From: Diphasiastrum complanatum | Lineage: Eukaryota; Streptophyta; Lycopodiopsida; Lycopodiales; Lycopodiaceae | DNA length: 64,000 nucleotides | Reading direction: 5' to 3' | NCBI GenBank assembly: GCA_029204225.1 | Contig: CM055095.1 | Span: forward strand, 54,959,612 to 55,023,611 | Part shown: one piece after another, positions 26,101 through 38,169 of the stretch | Numbering within the stretch: position 1 is the first letter of the stretch | Layout: every line of letters begins with the position of its first letter | The notes under the pieces: generated by a model | The model's database searches: none | Told to the model about the DNA's origin: nothing | The model's input: only the letters and a program-made list of their open reading frames with translations | Translations under genes and position numbers: made by a program

Positions 26101-29100
26101 CCAAGCCCTCCTTCTATGCATAGCCTTTAGCAACCAGCCTTGCCTTATGCTTTTCGATGCTCCCATCCAATTTGTATTTGGTCCTGTAGACCCATTTACA
26201 ACCAATAGGACGCTTCCCCTTTGGTAGCTTCACCAAATCATTCTTGAGAATGGAGTCGTACTCCTCTTGCATAGCATGTTGCCAAACCTCCTCATCTGCT
26301 GCCTCAACGAATGTATGCGGATCTTGTGAATCCAAAATAGTAGTCATAAGTGCATAGTTTGTCTCCTGATGTTCATGCTGCTGGGCTTGCCTTTGAGACC
26401 TCCTAGCCCCTGGATTGCTGCTCTCTCCCTCATCCAATATCAAACCATCCTGCACAGTTTGCCAATACCACTCGGGAAACTTCTTCCTTGCAGTTGGTGA
26501 TGAAGACGGTGAATAGGACTCAATAGATTTGCCCCTTTCCTTCCGCTTCCTAGCCTCCTCGGATTCTTCCTCTTGATCACTCATATGATCATCCTGAGGC
26601 TCCCCAATCTATGGATGTGGATCATCAAGTATTGGCACAAATTCACTTGTACCATCCTCCATCTCAAGTTCCTCTATAGGAGGCGTTTGATCTTCTTCAA
26701 AGATCACATCTCGACTTATGATCCTCTTCTTGCTAGTAAGATCGTAAAGTCGGTAAGCTTTGCTTTCTTCACTGTATCCCAAGAAAATACAATTTGCTGA
26801 TTTTGCATCCAGCTTCTTCCTGTTATTCTTGGGAATATGGGCATAGGCCGTACAACCAAACACTCGCAAAGTGCCCACCTTGGGCTTAATGTCACTAAAT
26901 GCCTCTTCTGGAGTCTTATCTTCCACAGCTTTAGTTGGACTTTTATTCAACAGAAACACTACTATGTGCATTGCCTCGCCCCAAAAAGAGTTGGGCAACC
27001 CCTTTGCCTTGAGCATGCACCTTGCACACTCCACAATAGTTCCTTTCTTTCTCTCGGCTACGTCGTTTTGCTGAGGGGTATGAGGAGCTGTAAGCTGCCT
27101 TTTGATCCCATTGGCCTTGCAGAATTCCACAAATTCTGTCTTAATGAACTCTCCACCAACGTCTGACCTGAGCATCTTTATCTTCTTTCTTGAATGTTCT
27201 TCTACCAAAGCTTTGAAATGCTGGCAGTACTTGAATGCTTCAGATTTTAGCTTCAAGAAATAAATCCAAATCTTGCGTGAGAAGTCATCAATAAAGGTTA
27301 TAAAGTAAAATGCGCCCCCCCCCCCCCCCCCCCCTACAGATTTGGTTTGGGTTGGCCCCCACAAATCTGAATGTACCAAATCAAGTATACCTACTGCCTT
27401 GGTGGTGCTCTCCTTGGGAAACTTCTGTCTTTGTTGTTTTCCCATAGCGCAAGCCTCGCAAACTGAAGAGCTTGGCTTAACAACTGGAAGCCCCTCCACC
27501 ATATGATGATGGTTCAACACCTGCATGCTTTGGTAGCCAAGATGTCCATACCTCTCATGCCACAACCTATCCACATCACTTCCTTTTGCTGTATAAGCAT
27601 GCTGACTAGGGATAGAAGTGTACAACCTGTATAGATTATCTTCCTGCAATCCTTTGCCCACAACCTTCATAATATCACTCAAGTCCAACACAAGACAAAA
27701 AGCAGCATCAAATTCTACTTTCATATTTTGTTGAGTGATAGCTCCTACTGAAAGAAGATTTTTAGCAAGTCCTAGTACATATAAGACATTCTTAATGACT
27801 TTGACTTCTCCTGATGGAAGCTTTACAGGTACTGTGCCCTTTCCCTTGACCTTGTGTGTTGAGTTGTCACCTAGGCACCTCTTGTCCATCACAAATTCCC
27901 ACAAAGGTATCAAACCAATATCCTATGAGGAATCATGTGCTTTGAAGCACCTGAGTCAATGTACCAACCACCTGTTGTAGCTTGTGAGGCCAATGCAACA
28001 AAAAATAACTCAGCTTGCCTTATGTCACTCTGCTCCTCTCTTGCAACACTCTCAACAACATTTCCTCCCTGCTTCTTTGTGCCCTTCTTTTGCTCTGCAA
28101 GCTTCTTCCTGCACTAAAAGCAAAGTGTCCATATTTACCACAGTAATTGCAATTCCCCTTCTTTCGAGGTGTGGAAGAAGTATTCGAGGAGGATTGTGCT
28201 TCTGACATCTGCAAGTTCTCCATTCCTTGCTCAAGTCTTTGTGGTGCTCCTTTGTTCTTGCCTTTACCTTTCTTCTTATCCTTGGCTAGATTTTGCTTCT
28301 TCTTAGAAGCAAAGGCATGCTCCTGGAAATCTTCCCTCTTGGAGAGATTAACTCTCCTCATCTCCTCCTGTAACAAGAGACCATAGACCTCTTCATAGGT
28401 AGGGATCTTTTCCCTCACAGATATCATCATCACAAAGTTCTGATAAGCATATGACAAGCCATTCAGAACTATTGGCACCCAGTCTTTGTCAGCAATGGAC
28501 TCTCCAAGCACAAAAAGCTGATATCTAAGATCCTAAATCTTAGTAAGATGATCAGTAATAGTCTCCCCTGTCTCCATTCTGAGAGTATAAAACTTGTTCT
28601 TCAAGTAGAGAAACCTAGCTATACTTGCTATCTCATACAATGCACAAAGAATCTGCCATGCATCCACAGGCCCTTTGGCTGACCTGATTAGAAGAATCAC
28701 ATTATCCCTCACTGACATGTTGATGATCATGTGTGCCTTTTCCCCTCTCTTGATATAGTCCTTGAGTTCAAGTTCAGATGTTGGAACAGGCTCCTCACCT
28801 GTCACAAGCTTCCAACATTCTTTGTCTTCAAGAATGTTCTTGATCTTGAATTTCCAAATGCTAAAGTTAGTGCCATCAAGCCGGCTAGCTTCACTCAGCA
28901 TGCTCTCTGCAAGACTAGACATAGCTGGATAGAAATAAAACACAAAAGGTAAACTAAGGTTATCACCCAACTACGGTTGCAGCCACTTGCTCAATAACCC
29001 TCAGCTTCTAGATTTGAAACTATCCCCCTGTATGGCTGTCCTAGCCCTTGTCCAAGATCCACTCAGAACTTTCACTAAAGTCCCCACTGTAGAAAGCGCC

Positions 29101-32100
29101 CTCCTACAGTCCTGGCTGTCCAAAAAGACTCAAAAAAATTTCTCCCAAATTAGAAACTCTTTGGCTCCCTATACTCCCCTTGCCAACAGTACTCCAACCA
29201 TGCAGATAGCACAGAGAACAAATGCCCCTACAAAAAGTGCGCCCTCCTCAAAGATAAGTTGCTCTCTAGGAATGGCAGGAATCTGATCAAAACAGGTCCA
29301 AGCTTTCACCACACCACAGGCAACATAACCTGCTCTGATACCATGACAAATTCCAAGGCCTAGCTATGGAGTATCATAATACAATAGTAAGCACACTATG
29401 AAAGCTTGAAAAAACTAGCTATGGAGTAGAACACAAAAGCAAGAGGAAGAGGACTTCAAAGCTCACACAACTTGAATGATTATTCAAAGAGTAGTAGGGC
29501 ATGGAAGACCCTCCAAACTATGGGCTACTTTTAGCATGTAATCTATAGAGGTAGTGTCTTGCTAATTCTAGCTCTAGAACCCACATGGGTCCTCAACCTA
29601 CTTGTTATTACTTGCCTAATTAGCACAAGTGGGGTGTACTATGTACATAAATGTTCTACCCCCATGTCTTATGCACAACTTACAAGTTACAAGTACACAA
29701 GCCTTAAGGGGCAAAATAGGCATTTATTTCAACACCGAGAACCCATATATAAAGGTAGGAGGTCTCTCGTGCTACTCGAGAGAGGTGATGGTGTGAACTT
29801 GTGTTCTGCCTAAACAATACTCAATAGTATGGTTGCTAGAGCTAAACAAATGAGGGAAGATGCTATATGGGATGACAATGTCTATTGAAACCGGTATTCT
29901 AGAGCAAGCAATGTACCATGTCGCTAGCTCTATGTCCCAGGGTGAAATAGAATGATTCTATATTAGAGATTGGGCATGTCACTAGGGTTCGCCTACTATC
30001 TAGCTCAAAATGATCTACATAACCACAAGCATTTTGCATAAACCAATATCGCACATGTAAGAAGAACACCACACAAAACCATGACAAGCACATGCCACAC
30101 AAGAAGAAAAAACAACACAACTTCATCAATAGAAGATGCAACATTTATTACAGTAAGTTGTACGAGTGCTTTGTGACCCTATTTTAAGTACAATGATAGC
30201 TTGCTCCTCATTCTAGTCTAGCACCTAAGGTTCTAAACTCATGGATTCAATAATTCCAGCTTGATGACTTGCTCACATATCAATTTATCATGTCGACAAC
30301 TTGCATCTAATCAATGTACAGTTCTTCATAGATTTTCTCTTATATGTCCTCATTTGTACAATGGATTGGATTCAAACTCCTAAGCTCAAGTAGAGAAACA
30401 AAAGTCCTAATCAAACTACAACTTATTGGAAGATAAAATTCTTGATAGTTAGAACATCACACTTCTAGTAAATGACAGCTGTTGATTTGAATAATAGTAG
30501 GCTCAATCATCACCTATATACACTATAGTTAGTGAGTGCTATAGATAACTTCGCTTGTAATGCCAACATTCATATGAAGACATAGTTATACATTCTAATT
30601 GGACAAGGTCCAGTTCGTATACATAAGTTCCAAACATGGAACAAGAGTATTTGATAGGAAACTTGAGTAGAGTACCTATTTCGTTATCCATTAGAGTTTG
30701 TGTAGCTTGAAGTAGTTTCTAATAACTCTTGCAAGCTCATTTTGCATGTTTTAACAAGAATAATCAATTTATGATCTGATATTGTTACTATCATACACAA
30801 CTATATAATTAATAGCAACAGTGTGCTTCCATATCATCATGTGAACTAACCTAGTAAGCTATCACACCCACCTAGTCCCTACCCTAGCCCTTCTAACATG
30901 CCTAACGATAATCTAGAAGGTATTGAGACCTTCCCAAGGTAAATAAAAATTTTAAATCTAGTGTTCCAGAACAAGTTTAAAATTTTTACTCTCAGAAAGA
31001 GTTCAAAATAGCTTCCAAGCACATCTTTTTGCTATGATGATATCCAACGAAAGAAAAACATTGTTGGCAATGATACTATACAATGCAACAACATGAAACA
31101 AAATGATAAGGCAAGCACTCACCTTCTGTATGTCGTCCATTTCCCACCTGTAATAGTCACCATCCCATCTGATCCAATATAAACTACATGGTCCCTTGAA
31201 ATACTTGCAGTATCTTTAACTGAAGGATCGCTTGCAAGTGGTCGAATACCACTCCAAGCTGACAACACATCTGATCTTCGAACCTGATCAAAGTGAAAAT
31301 GCGTTTCAAATCAGCTGAATAGTATTCAAATGCCAATATAAGCTTTCTTTTCACACTCAAAAACTAGGTACTTCTCATCTTCACTGATTTCAAAGAGCAC
31401 AAGGAGTGGCATTAATATATCATAAGTGCAAGCCAGTCATTTTGCTGCAATAGCATTGAAAAGCTAAAGTGACACGACATATCCTTTCAAATACAGATTG
31501 AATTTTAAATCAAAGGAAGACATCCCAAAAAGAACTACGAGACATCAACTACGCATCAATGATCATACATATATCTATAAAATATATTTTCAATAAATCT
31601 ATAGGCACTATTCTTCAAAGATTACGACAAATCCTATCAATTTCTCTTACACAGATCATACACAACCAACCTTGCGAATTATCAGCTTCCCACGTAAAAG
31701 TAAAACAACAAGCTAGAAATCACAAAATTTATGAAACATGGTGACTTTCAAGTGATAAGCGAAACCATAGTTGCAGCTGCGTTTCGAAACGATCTGTTCC
31801 GGACATAGATGCGTAGTGTTTCGAAACATAGCATTCCGATCACATTCTGGAACGTTCCAGAATTTTAGGTTGTTCCGAAGTGGAAGTGGAATGTTTTTTT
31901 TTTGCTAAGTTTGCTTTGTAAAAGAAAATTGGTGTCTTAAGAAAAGGGGGGGTGGGCTAGAAAGTCGAAAAAAATAGTGATAGGTATTAGGTATTAGGAA
32001 TACTAAATTACACATGTAGCTGAACAAGTGCACACAAATGGCGTCATCTAAATTGGGGTAGTACCTTTTGTAGCATGGTGACGAGGATCGCCGCATTGCC

Positions 32101-35100
32101 TTTGTTTGGCTGGGCCAGATGGGCAGTCCTTGGGCATTACCCCATGTATGGCAGTTCCTACACCTGCATCTAGTGGGGGAGCAGCAACAATTGGGCCAGC
32201 TCATGGGGCCATGCTAGGTTGGTGGGCAGCTAGGTCCTGCACAATATCGAGGGTTGGCATCAACAGTGGCCCTTCTAGCACCAAGGTTGCTCCATCATTC
32301 CCTTCACCATAAGCCACAAGGCCATCCACGGCCTACTTCATTAACAGAAGCAGAGCCATCACAACCAACTTCCTCAGTAGCAGTAGGGCCTCTGAATCAG
32401 CAGCAGGGCCAAAGAGACTTCATCACGGTTTCCATTAGCAACAGCAAGGCCAACATCTATAGGGGGATCCATTTCCATCAAGGGAATCAATTGGGAGAGG
32501 GGCTAGTGAACCCCACTGACATTGGGGAGGGGGAGGCAAGGCAAAGGGGGCCAAATTCAGTAGAGGTGACAGTTATGGGAGGTGTTGAGGAAAGACCACA
32601 AGGTGGAGCATACTTAGACCCTAAAGCCAAGCCATGACCACATGCACATACATAGGCAAGGCACGTAGATATCAATAGAGCGCAGTATTTGTAGGGTGGA
32701 AAAGGACACACCATGAGGTAGCCACTAGACTTAACATTTCTTTTTACAGTGGCTACCTTGCATTTCTTCGCCGACACCAATCATCTTCTGTGACATGATG
32801 AGGGAGATTGCAACTTGTGATTCCACCTGAAGACCTCCTATACACAAGACTTTGCGTAGTCACCATTTGATATAGGAGCACACATGTATCACGGGAGAGC
32901 TCAGCCCCATACAACATGCTAGGGCCACATATGGTCATTCTATTTATCTTATGGGTGGACTAATATTAGGCATAGGCCTATTATCAACATCTTGGTTTCA
33001 TGTCCTTTTGGCACTATATTTCTCAAGGGTGTGGATGCTTCTCGAGCTAGCAATGTTGAATCAAGAGAGTTCATTCATGAGCATTTACGTGCAGCAATCA
33101 TTGAGGTGGTGGCGCACCATGTAGTGTAGGTGGTCACTGACAATGCCAGTAATTTTGTGGCCACGGATGAGTTTTTGGAGAGACTATTTTGCCATTGTGT
33201 GGACCCTATGTGCAGCACATTGCATTGATCTTTTGATTCACAACATAGGAGGCCTCCCTGGGTTTCTAACATCACATCTTTTTGGCAACAAGTCGTGCAA
33301 TTGGTTGAGGTCCTACAACCAATGTATCGTGTGTTGAGGTTGGTGATTAAGAGGGTTGTATAGTGGGCCTCATTTACGAGTTTAGGGACAGAATTGAGGA
33401 GACCCTTCAATGAACGGATCTTGATAAGTGGAGGTATATTTTTTTCTAATTTGTTTTGTGCATTTACTTTGTAAAAGTATTTTAGCATTGTTGAGTTGTT
33501 TTTCTGCAATAAGATAATTATTATTTCAGTTTCTATTGGATGTCAACTATCCAAGAATAGTGGCTTGATCAGTGGAATTATTTCCACAAGCTCATACATG
33601 CAATTGCTCATTTGCTTCACCCTATGTGGGCTACTGGAGCGATACACACATACACTGAGCTTGTGGACATTGGAGGACATACAAAGATAATGTGTATGGG
33701 GTTGTCCCCAATAGCGCTATCCAACAAATTTCAGCACTCGTGTAGTTGTCAACAATTTTTGTGTGCTTTTGACTCGTCGCTTTCTAAAATCTAACAATGT
33801 CCCCATGTCTTATGGCCCTTTCTTGGGCCAGATCGAGAAACAAATGTTGGATTTTGAGCACAGATATGGATGTCTCATTGGTCTTAGGGTGACAATGACG
33901 AGTTTTTGCTAGAGCCGCTCACATGGTGAGGTGTGGTGAGCGATCTGCCCCAAAAATTACTGCTCTTGCCACTCGTATCCTTGCTCACGATTGTTTTGTT
34001 ACAACTTGTGAGCGAAACTGGAGCACTTGGTCTCTTATGCACACGAAGAGATGCAGCAGGCTCAGCATTTTCTAGCTGAACAGGTTGGTTCACTTCGCCA
34101 TCAACCTAAACGGTGAGGGCACAATGCAGAGAGATGTATGCCTAGATAGGTGAACCCAAGGGATGCCTTAGATCCATAGACATTGCAGAAGTCCATGCAC
34201 AGACAGAGGTTGTGGTTGATGATGAGATCTTTTCCAAATATCATCAAGAGCTAGAACGTCATGAGAAGAGGAAACACAAGATCACTAGGTCCATGGCAGA
34301 GGATGCAATAGAGGAGGGTGGTGGGGATGAGGCTAAGGAGAGAGCTGAGAAGGAGGGGGAGGTCCTAGATGATGGACTGGTTGGCAAGGATGTGGGGTTT
34401 GTTACCCCAATGCTAAGACACAAGCCAAGCCTATATCGGGGGGGGGGGGGGGGGGGGGGGGTGGCATAGGGCAAGCTTGATGGATTTGCATGTTTAGCCA
34501 GAGGTGCATAAATCTATCTCTAAAATCATAATAAAAGTAAACTAGACTAGCAATCAAAGAACTATTCTCTGATCATCTAAGTGAAACTCCGCATAAGTTT
34601 AAAAGTAGTACTGCAACTATATAATACAATGAAACATATATCAAATATCATGTCCTAGTGGGATTGGAACCTTACTGAAGTATGCAAGGACAGATGGACC
34701 CGGCAATACAAATGAGACTAAAGATGGAGAGTGTCACCTCCTCATACTGGTGCTCGTAGGTTGTCGAGATCTTTTAATGGCTGTCAATCTCAATACCTAT
34801 ACGCCGTCTCTGATCATGATGTTGATCTTGGGACAATATTTGTCTCATCCTCATATAATGTCTCACTCTCAATAGCTGTTTTGGAGTGTCTCCTCAAGAA
34901 AAAGGAAGTAATCTAGAGTTGGGAATGTAGGTCTCCATGTTGACCCCACTGGCATATGTGTTGGTATAGGAGAAACATCTCCCATGACATCAGGGCAACA
35001 CATCATGGATCCTCATACGCAATAACCAAACGTAGTGTAATCAGGGAATCATGGAAAGGCAATGACAAATGCCCTCTGATCTCATAGTAAATACACTTGA

Positions 35101-36520
35101 ATACAAAATGCTCCTCAAACACCTTGCCTAGTCTACATAACCGGCAAATCTTGTCCTCCCGCTGGATACCCTCAAAACGTCCTATCTCCACATATAGCTA
35201 ATATTTAGGAATCCGGAACTATCCCAAAGTAAACTGAAGGCAATGTGAAAGACATACTAAGGTAACATTGGTGCACCAATAACATCCAACTCCAAGAAAA
35301 TTGAATGATAGAAGTCTAAACCCCAAGAAGTCCTTGCCATGTCCTCTGTAAGAATGCTCGATAAATGAATCTTAAATGTATGATGAGATCCCTTCAATAA
35401 CTTTGAAATGGTCATGTCGTATGTGTGTAAAAGATGAGGCCTGGGAATACCACAAAAACTATTGTCCCTAATCATGGAGCAATTGAGATGATAGAAGAGC
35501 AACATGAGGATATTGTGTTCGGTCATTTGAAAGACTCAACAGTCTATGAATGAATATATTCATCCTCAAAAGAACCTCAACCTGAAGTGGTATGATTGCA
35601 AACTCAACATGAATGATCTGATGGGGGATTGAAGGTTTAGCTCAGATCATGCATGGAAGCATAGTAGATGAGAAATATTGGCCCACTTCAGCTTTGGAAT
35701 TCCTATGTACCAAGCCTTCATGGCGCACATAGCGGTAGGTGAGACCATAATATCATATAATCTATAGCTACTCTCGAATGTACTTCCTGAAGCAAAAGCA
35801 CTCAAGACTAAACAAGCAAGCATGAGTCATCACCATTCTTGAACCTGGCAACATTAGCTTGTCTTATACTAAAGGCGCGGCTAAAGGGAGCAGCGACCTG
35901 AAGAGGCCTTGGTAAACCTACAAGCAACGGCAAAGGTAGAGGCAGAGGTAGAGGCAAGGACAGAAGTAGAGGCAAAGGCAAAGGCAAAGGCTCAAGGAGA
36001 CAATAGCATATCCTTGAGGAGGGTTCCCTATCTTCCTATTCACCCACCACTAGCCATGATAAGGAGGAATCTTCATCTAATCATGATGCCTCTCAGTCAT
36101 AGGGATGTAACGTTTAGTTTCATGTCACATGACTTTATGAGTCGATTGTCTATCTTGGAGATTGTGTAGGAATTCGGTGGACCTTCATCGGATACAACTT
36201 AACCTTTCTGGTTCAGAGGTTGCACCGTGATGCAACTTGACCTTTCTGGTTCAGAGGTTGCACCAAAATCATGGAGCCTTTTGCCCCTTTCCGTGAGCCA
36301 CGTTCCGGGATCCCGTCCCCGGATGCCTAGCCACCCACGAATCCAAGTGCTCCACCTTACCCGCAAAGGGGCTAGTACCAGGGGACATTAAACACTTGGA
36401 CGTTTACCACTCATATCCACTTTGAACAAAGTCCCACTTCTACTTATAGGATTTCTTTGAGCATGGGCTGTGGCACCGCTTTGCCATTCCAACAGATTGG
36501 CCGCCCACTTGTTGTCATAT

Positions 36521-36573
<53 letters not shown>

Positions 36574-38094
36574 AATGGCTTATGACATATTTATTGATCA
36601 ATCGCATGAGGCATGTGCATAATCTTGATCATTTTCCATGTATTTGTATCATGTGAATTGTAATCAAGTCTCAAGTTTCAAATTTAGTATACGCTACCTT
36701 ACTATAGGCTTCGTGTATGCTTTGAATGCCCCTTTGGTATGCATCAACATGTCAAATCTGATATCAATTTGTTGAAGTTTAGAATTCTTTATATGACCTT
36801 CTTAATAAATCATTATTCTATGCATCACTAATAGTCCAATTCACAGTTTACAAACATTTACATTGCATTTTTGACTTTTCTTATAGCCTTTGTTTTTTTT
36901 GGCACCCCAACACACTATCTTTTTTTTAAACTACACTGTGTTCCAATCCGAAATGACCCAGTTTTTTGGAACTATTTCGGAATGCAATGCAACATAGAGT
37001 AAAATAGATATTGTTGAGACTCTATGGAGGCCAATAGACTCTGATGAAAAATCACCTTAGGTGGTTGCAATGTTTGAATAATAAATGATCCTATCCCAAC
37101 TTTATGCTCATAAGGACAACGACCAATGAGTAGACGGTTTAGCATATACTTTACCATTCAACTACACTTTCAAACTTGGAAAACGTAATTAGAATTACAT
37201 GCTTATGACGATACGTGAACCTTTTACACAAGGATTAGAATGGCACGGATCTGCCCTAATACCTGGTAAAAATCTTTGAAGTCCCTGATAAGTAGCTAAC
37301 CAAACCTATTCCTAACGAAGTCCTATACACCATGGTTTGATTGGAACGTTCTGGAAAGCATGGATATGCTCAAGACGGAATATAGCGATATAAAACCAGT
37401 GTTGGGTAAGCAAACAGATGTAAGGATTAGTATGGCACGGACGTGCCCTAGTACCTACGTATTCGCACTATCCAACCATGGTAATAATTAACTTCACGTA
37501 GGTGTCACATTAGGCTTTTGGTGAGATACGACTAGAAAGCATGGATATGCTCAAGCGTATGGACAGTAGTGCGTGACCTACCTTTTCGGACAAGGCTCAC
37601 ATGGGTTAGAATGGCATGGATTTGGCCTAACACCAGCACACGTGCCATTTTGAAATATATACAATTGAGACTTTACATACACTGTCTAAATACGATATGA
37701 AATGATATGGATCAACTACCCACACGCTGATCAGCATGGCATAAGCCCTGATATGGTACTATTAGGGCTTGGCCTATCGCTAAGTAACTATACACTGTTT
37801 GGGAAGACTAAACTGTGATTTATAAACGTTAAGTAGTATAGCTTCTTTGGGACATGGATAACAATTGACGCTCGGCTATGACACCTATCTTCCCCACTGT
37901 ACTAACTCGTGCGGTTTTGTGTTGTGGAATGGTGGCAAGTATCAACTGGACATCTTGAAAGTGGTTATGCTTTATGGTGCTTTTTTAGTCCTATATTTAC
38001 TTTTCAGCTTTATGTAACCCTGTTGGAATATGAATAAAAGCTTCAAAAGGTTCAATCTTGCTTTGTCAAGAGGAACTATGTGATATTTCGTAAA

Positions 38095-38169
<75 letters not shown>

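Larger units (their letters stand above)
24622..29734 (-). mobile_element. Copia B: Ty1/copia retrotransposon, nearly complete but disrupted
   Basis: A 5.1-kb element in the same orientation as SDP6. Reading right to left: 5' LTR (29734-29344), primer site (29343-29329), leader, gag, protease, GAG-pre-integrase, integrase, RT, RNase H, a G-rich polypurine tract, and a truncated 3' LTR (24834-24622). All domains are present, but there is a stop in gag, frameshifts in the zinc knuckle, after protease and in RT, and a 20-base homopolymer in the integrase. The right flank after 29734 gives no target duplication I can pair, because the left LTR end is missing. Confidence 0.92.
12734..31122 (-). 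other. SDP6 intron 3, 18.4 kb, transposon-filled
   Basis: An intron of 18,389 nt with GT donor at 31122 and AG acceptor at 12735-12734. It contains copia B, an older copia RT fragment, copia gag and LTR debris, a gypsy RT fragment, copia A, a (GA)n tract and a 59-bp tandem duplication. In 12734-13941, 14196-15900 and 29735-31122 I see no coding or repeat structure beyond low-complexity sequence. Confidence 0.85.
31771..36992 (+). mobile_element. hAT DNA transposon (probable 5.2-kb element, degraded)
   Basis: The left end TTGCAGCTGCGTTTCGAAAC (31771-31790) and the inverted right end TTGCATTGCATTCCGAAA match at about 16 of 20 positions. CATAG stands directly outside both ends (31766-31770 and 36993-36997). 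hAT duplications are normally 8 bp, so the rest may have drifted. Inside is a plus-strand hAT transposase relic (33120-34467), a LINE zinc-finger relic, a G24 run and a (TA)n. At 32040-32940 there is a Pro/Ser/Ala-rich open stretch I cannot assign. 34480-35000 and 35530-36190 show no family match; around 35920 a [10 protein letters not shown]-like reading is visible in one frame. Confidence 0.65.
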
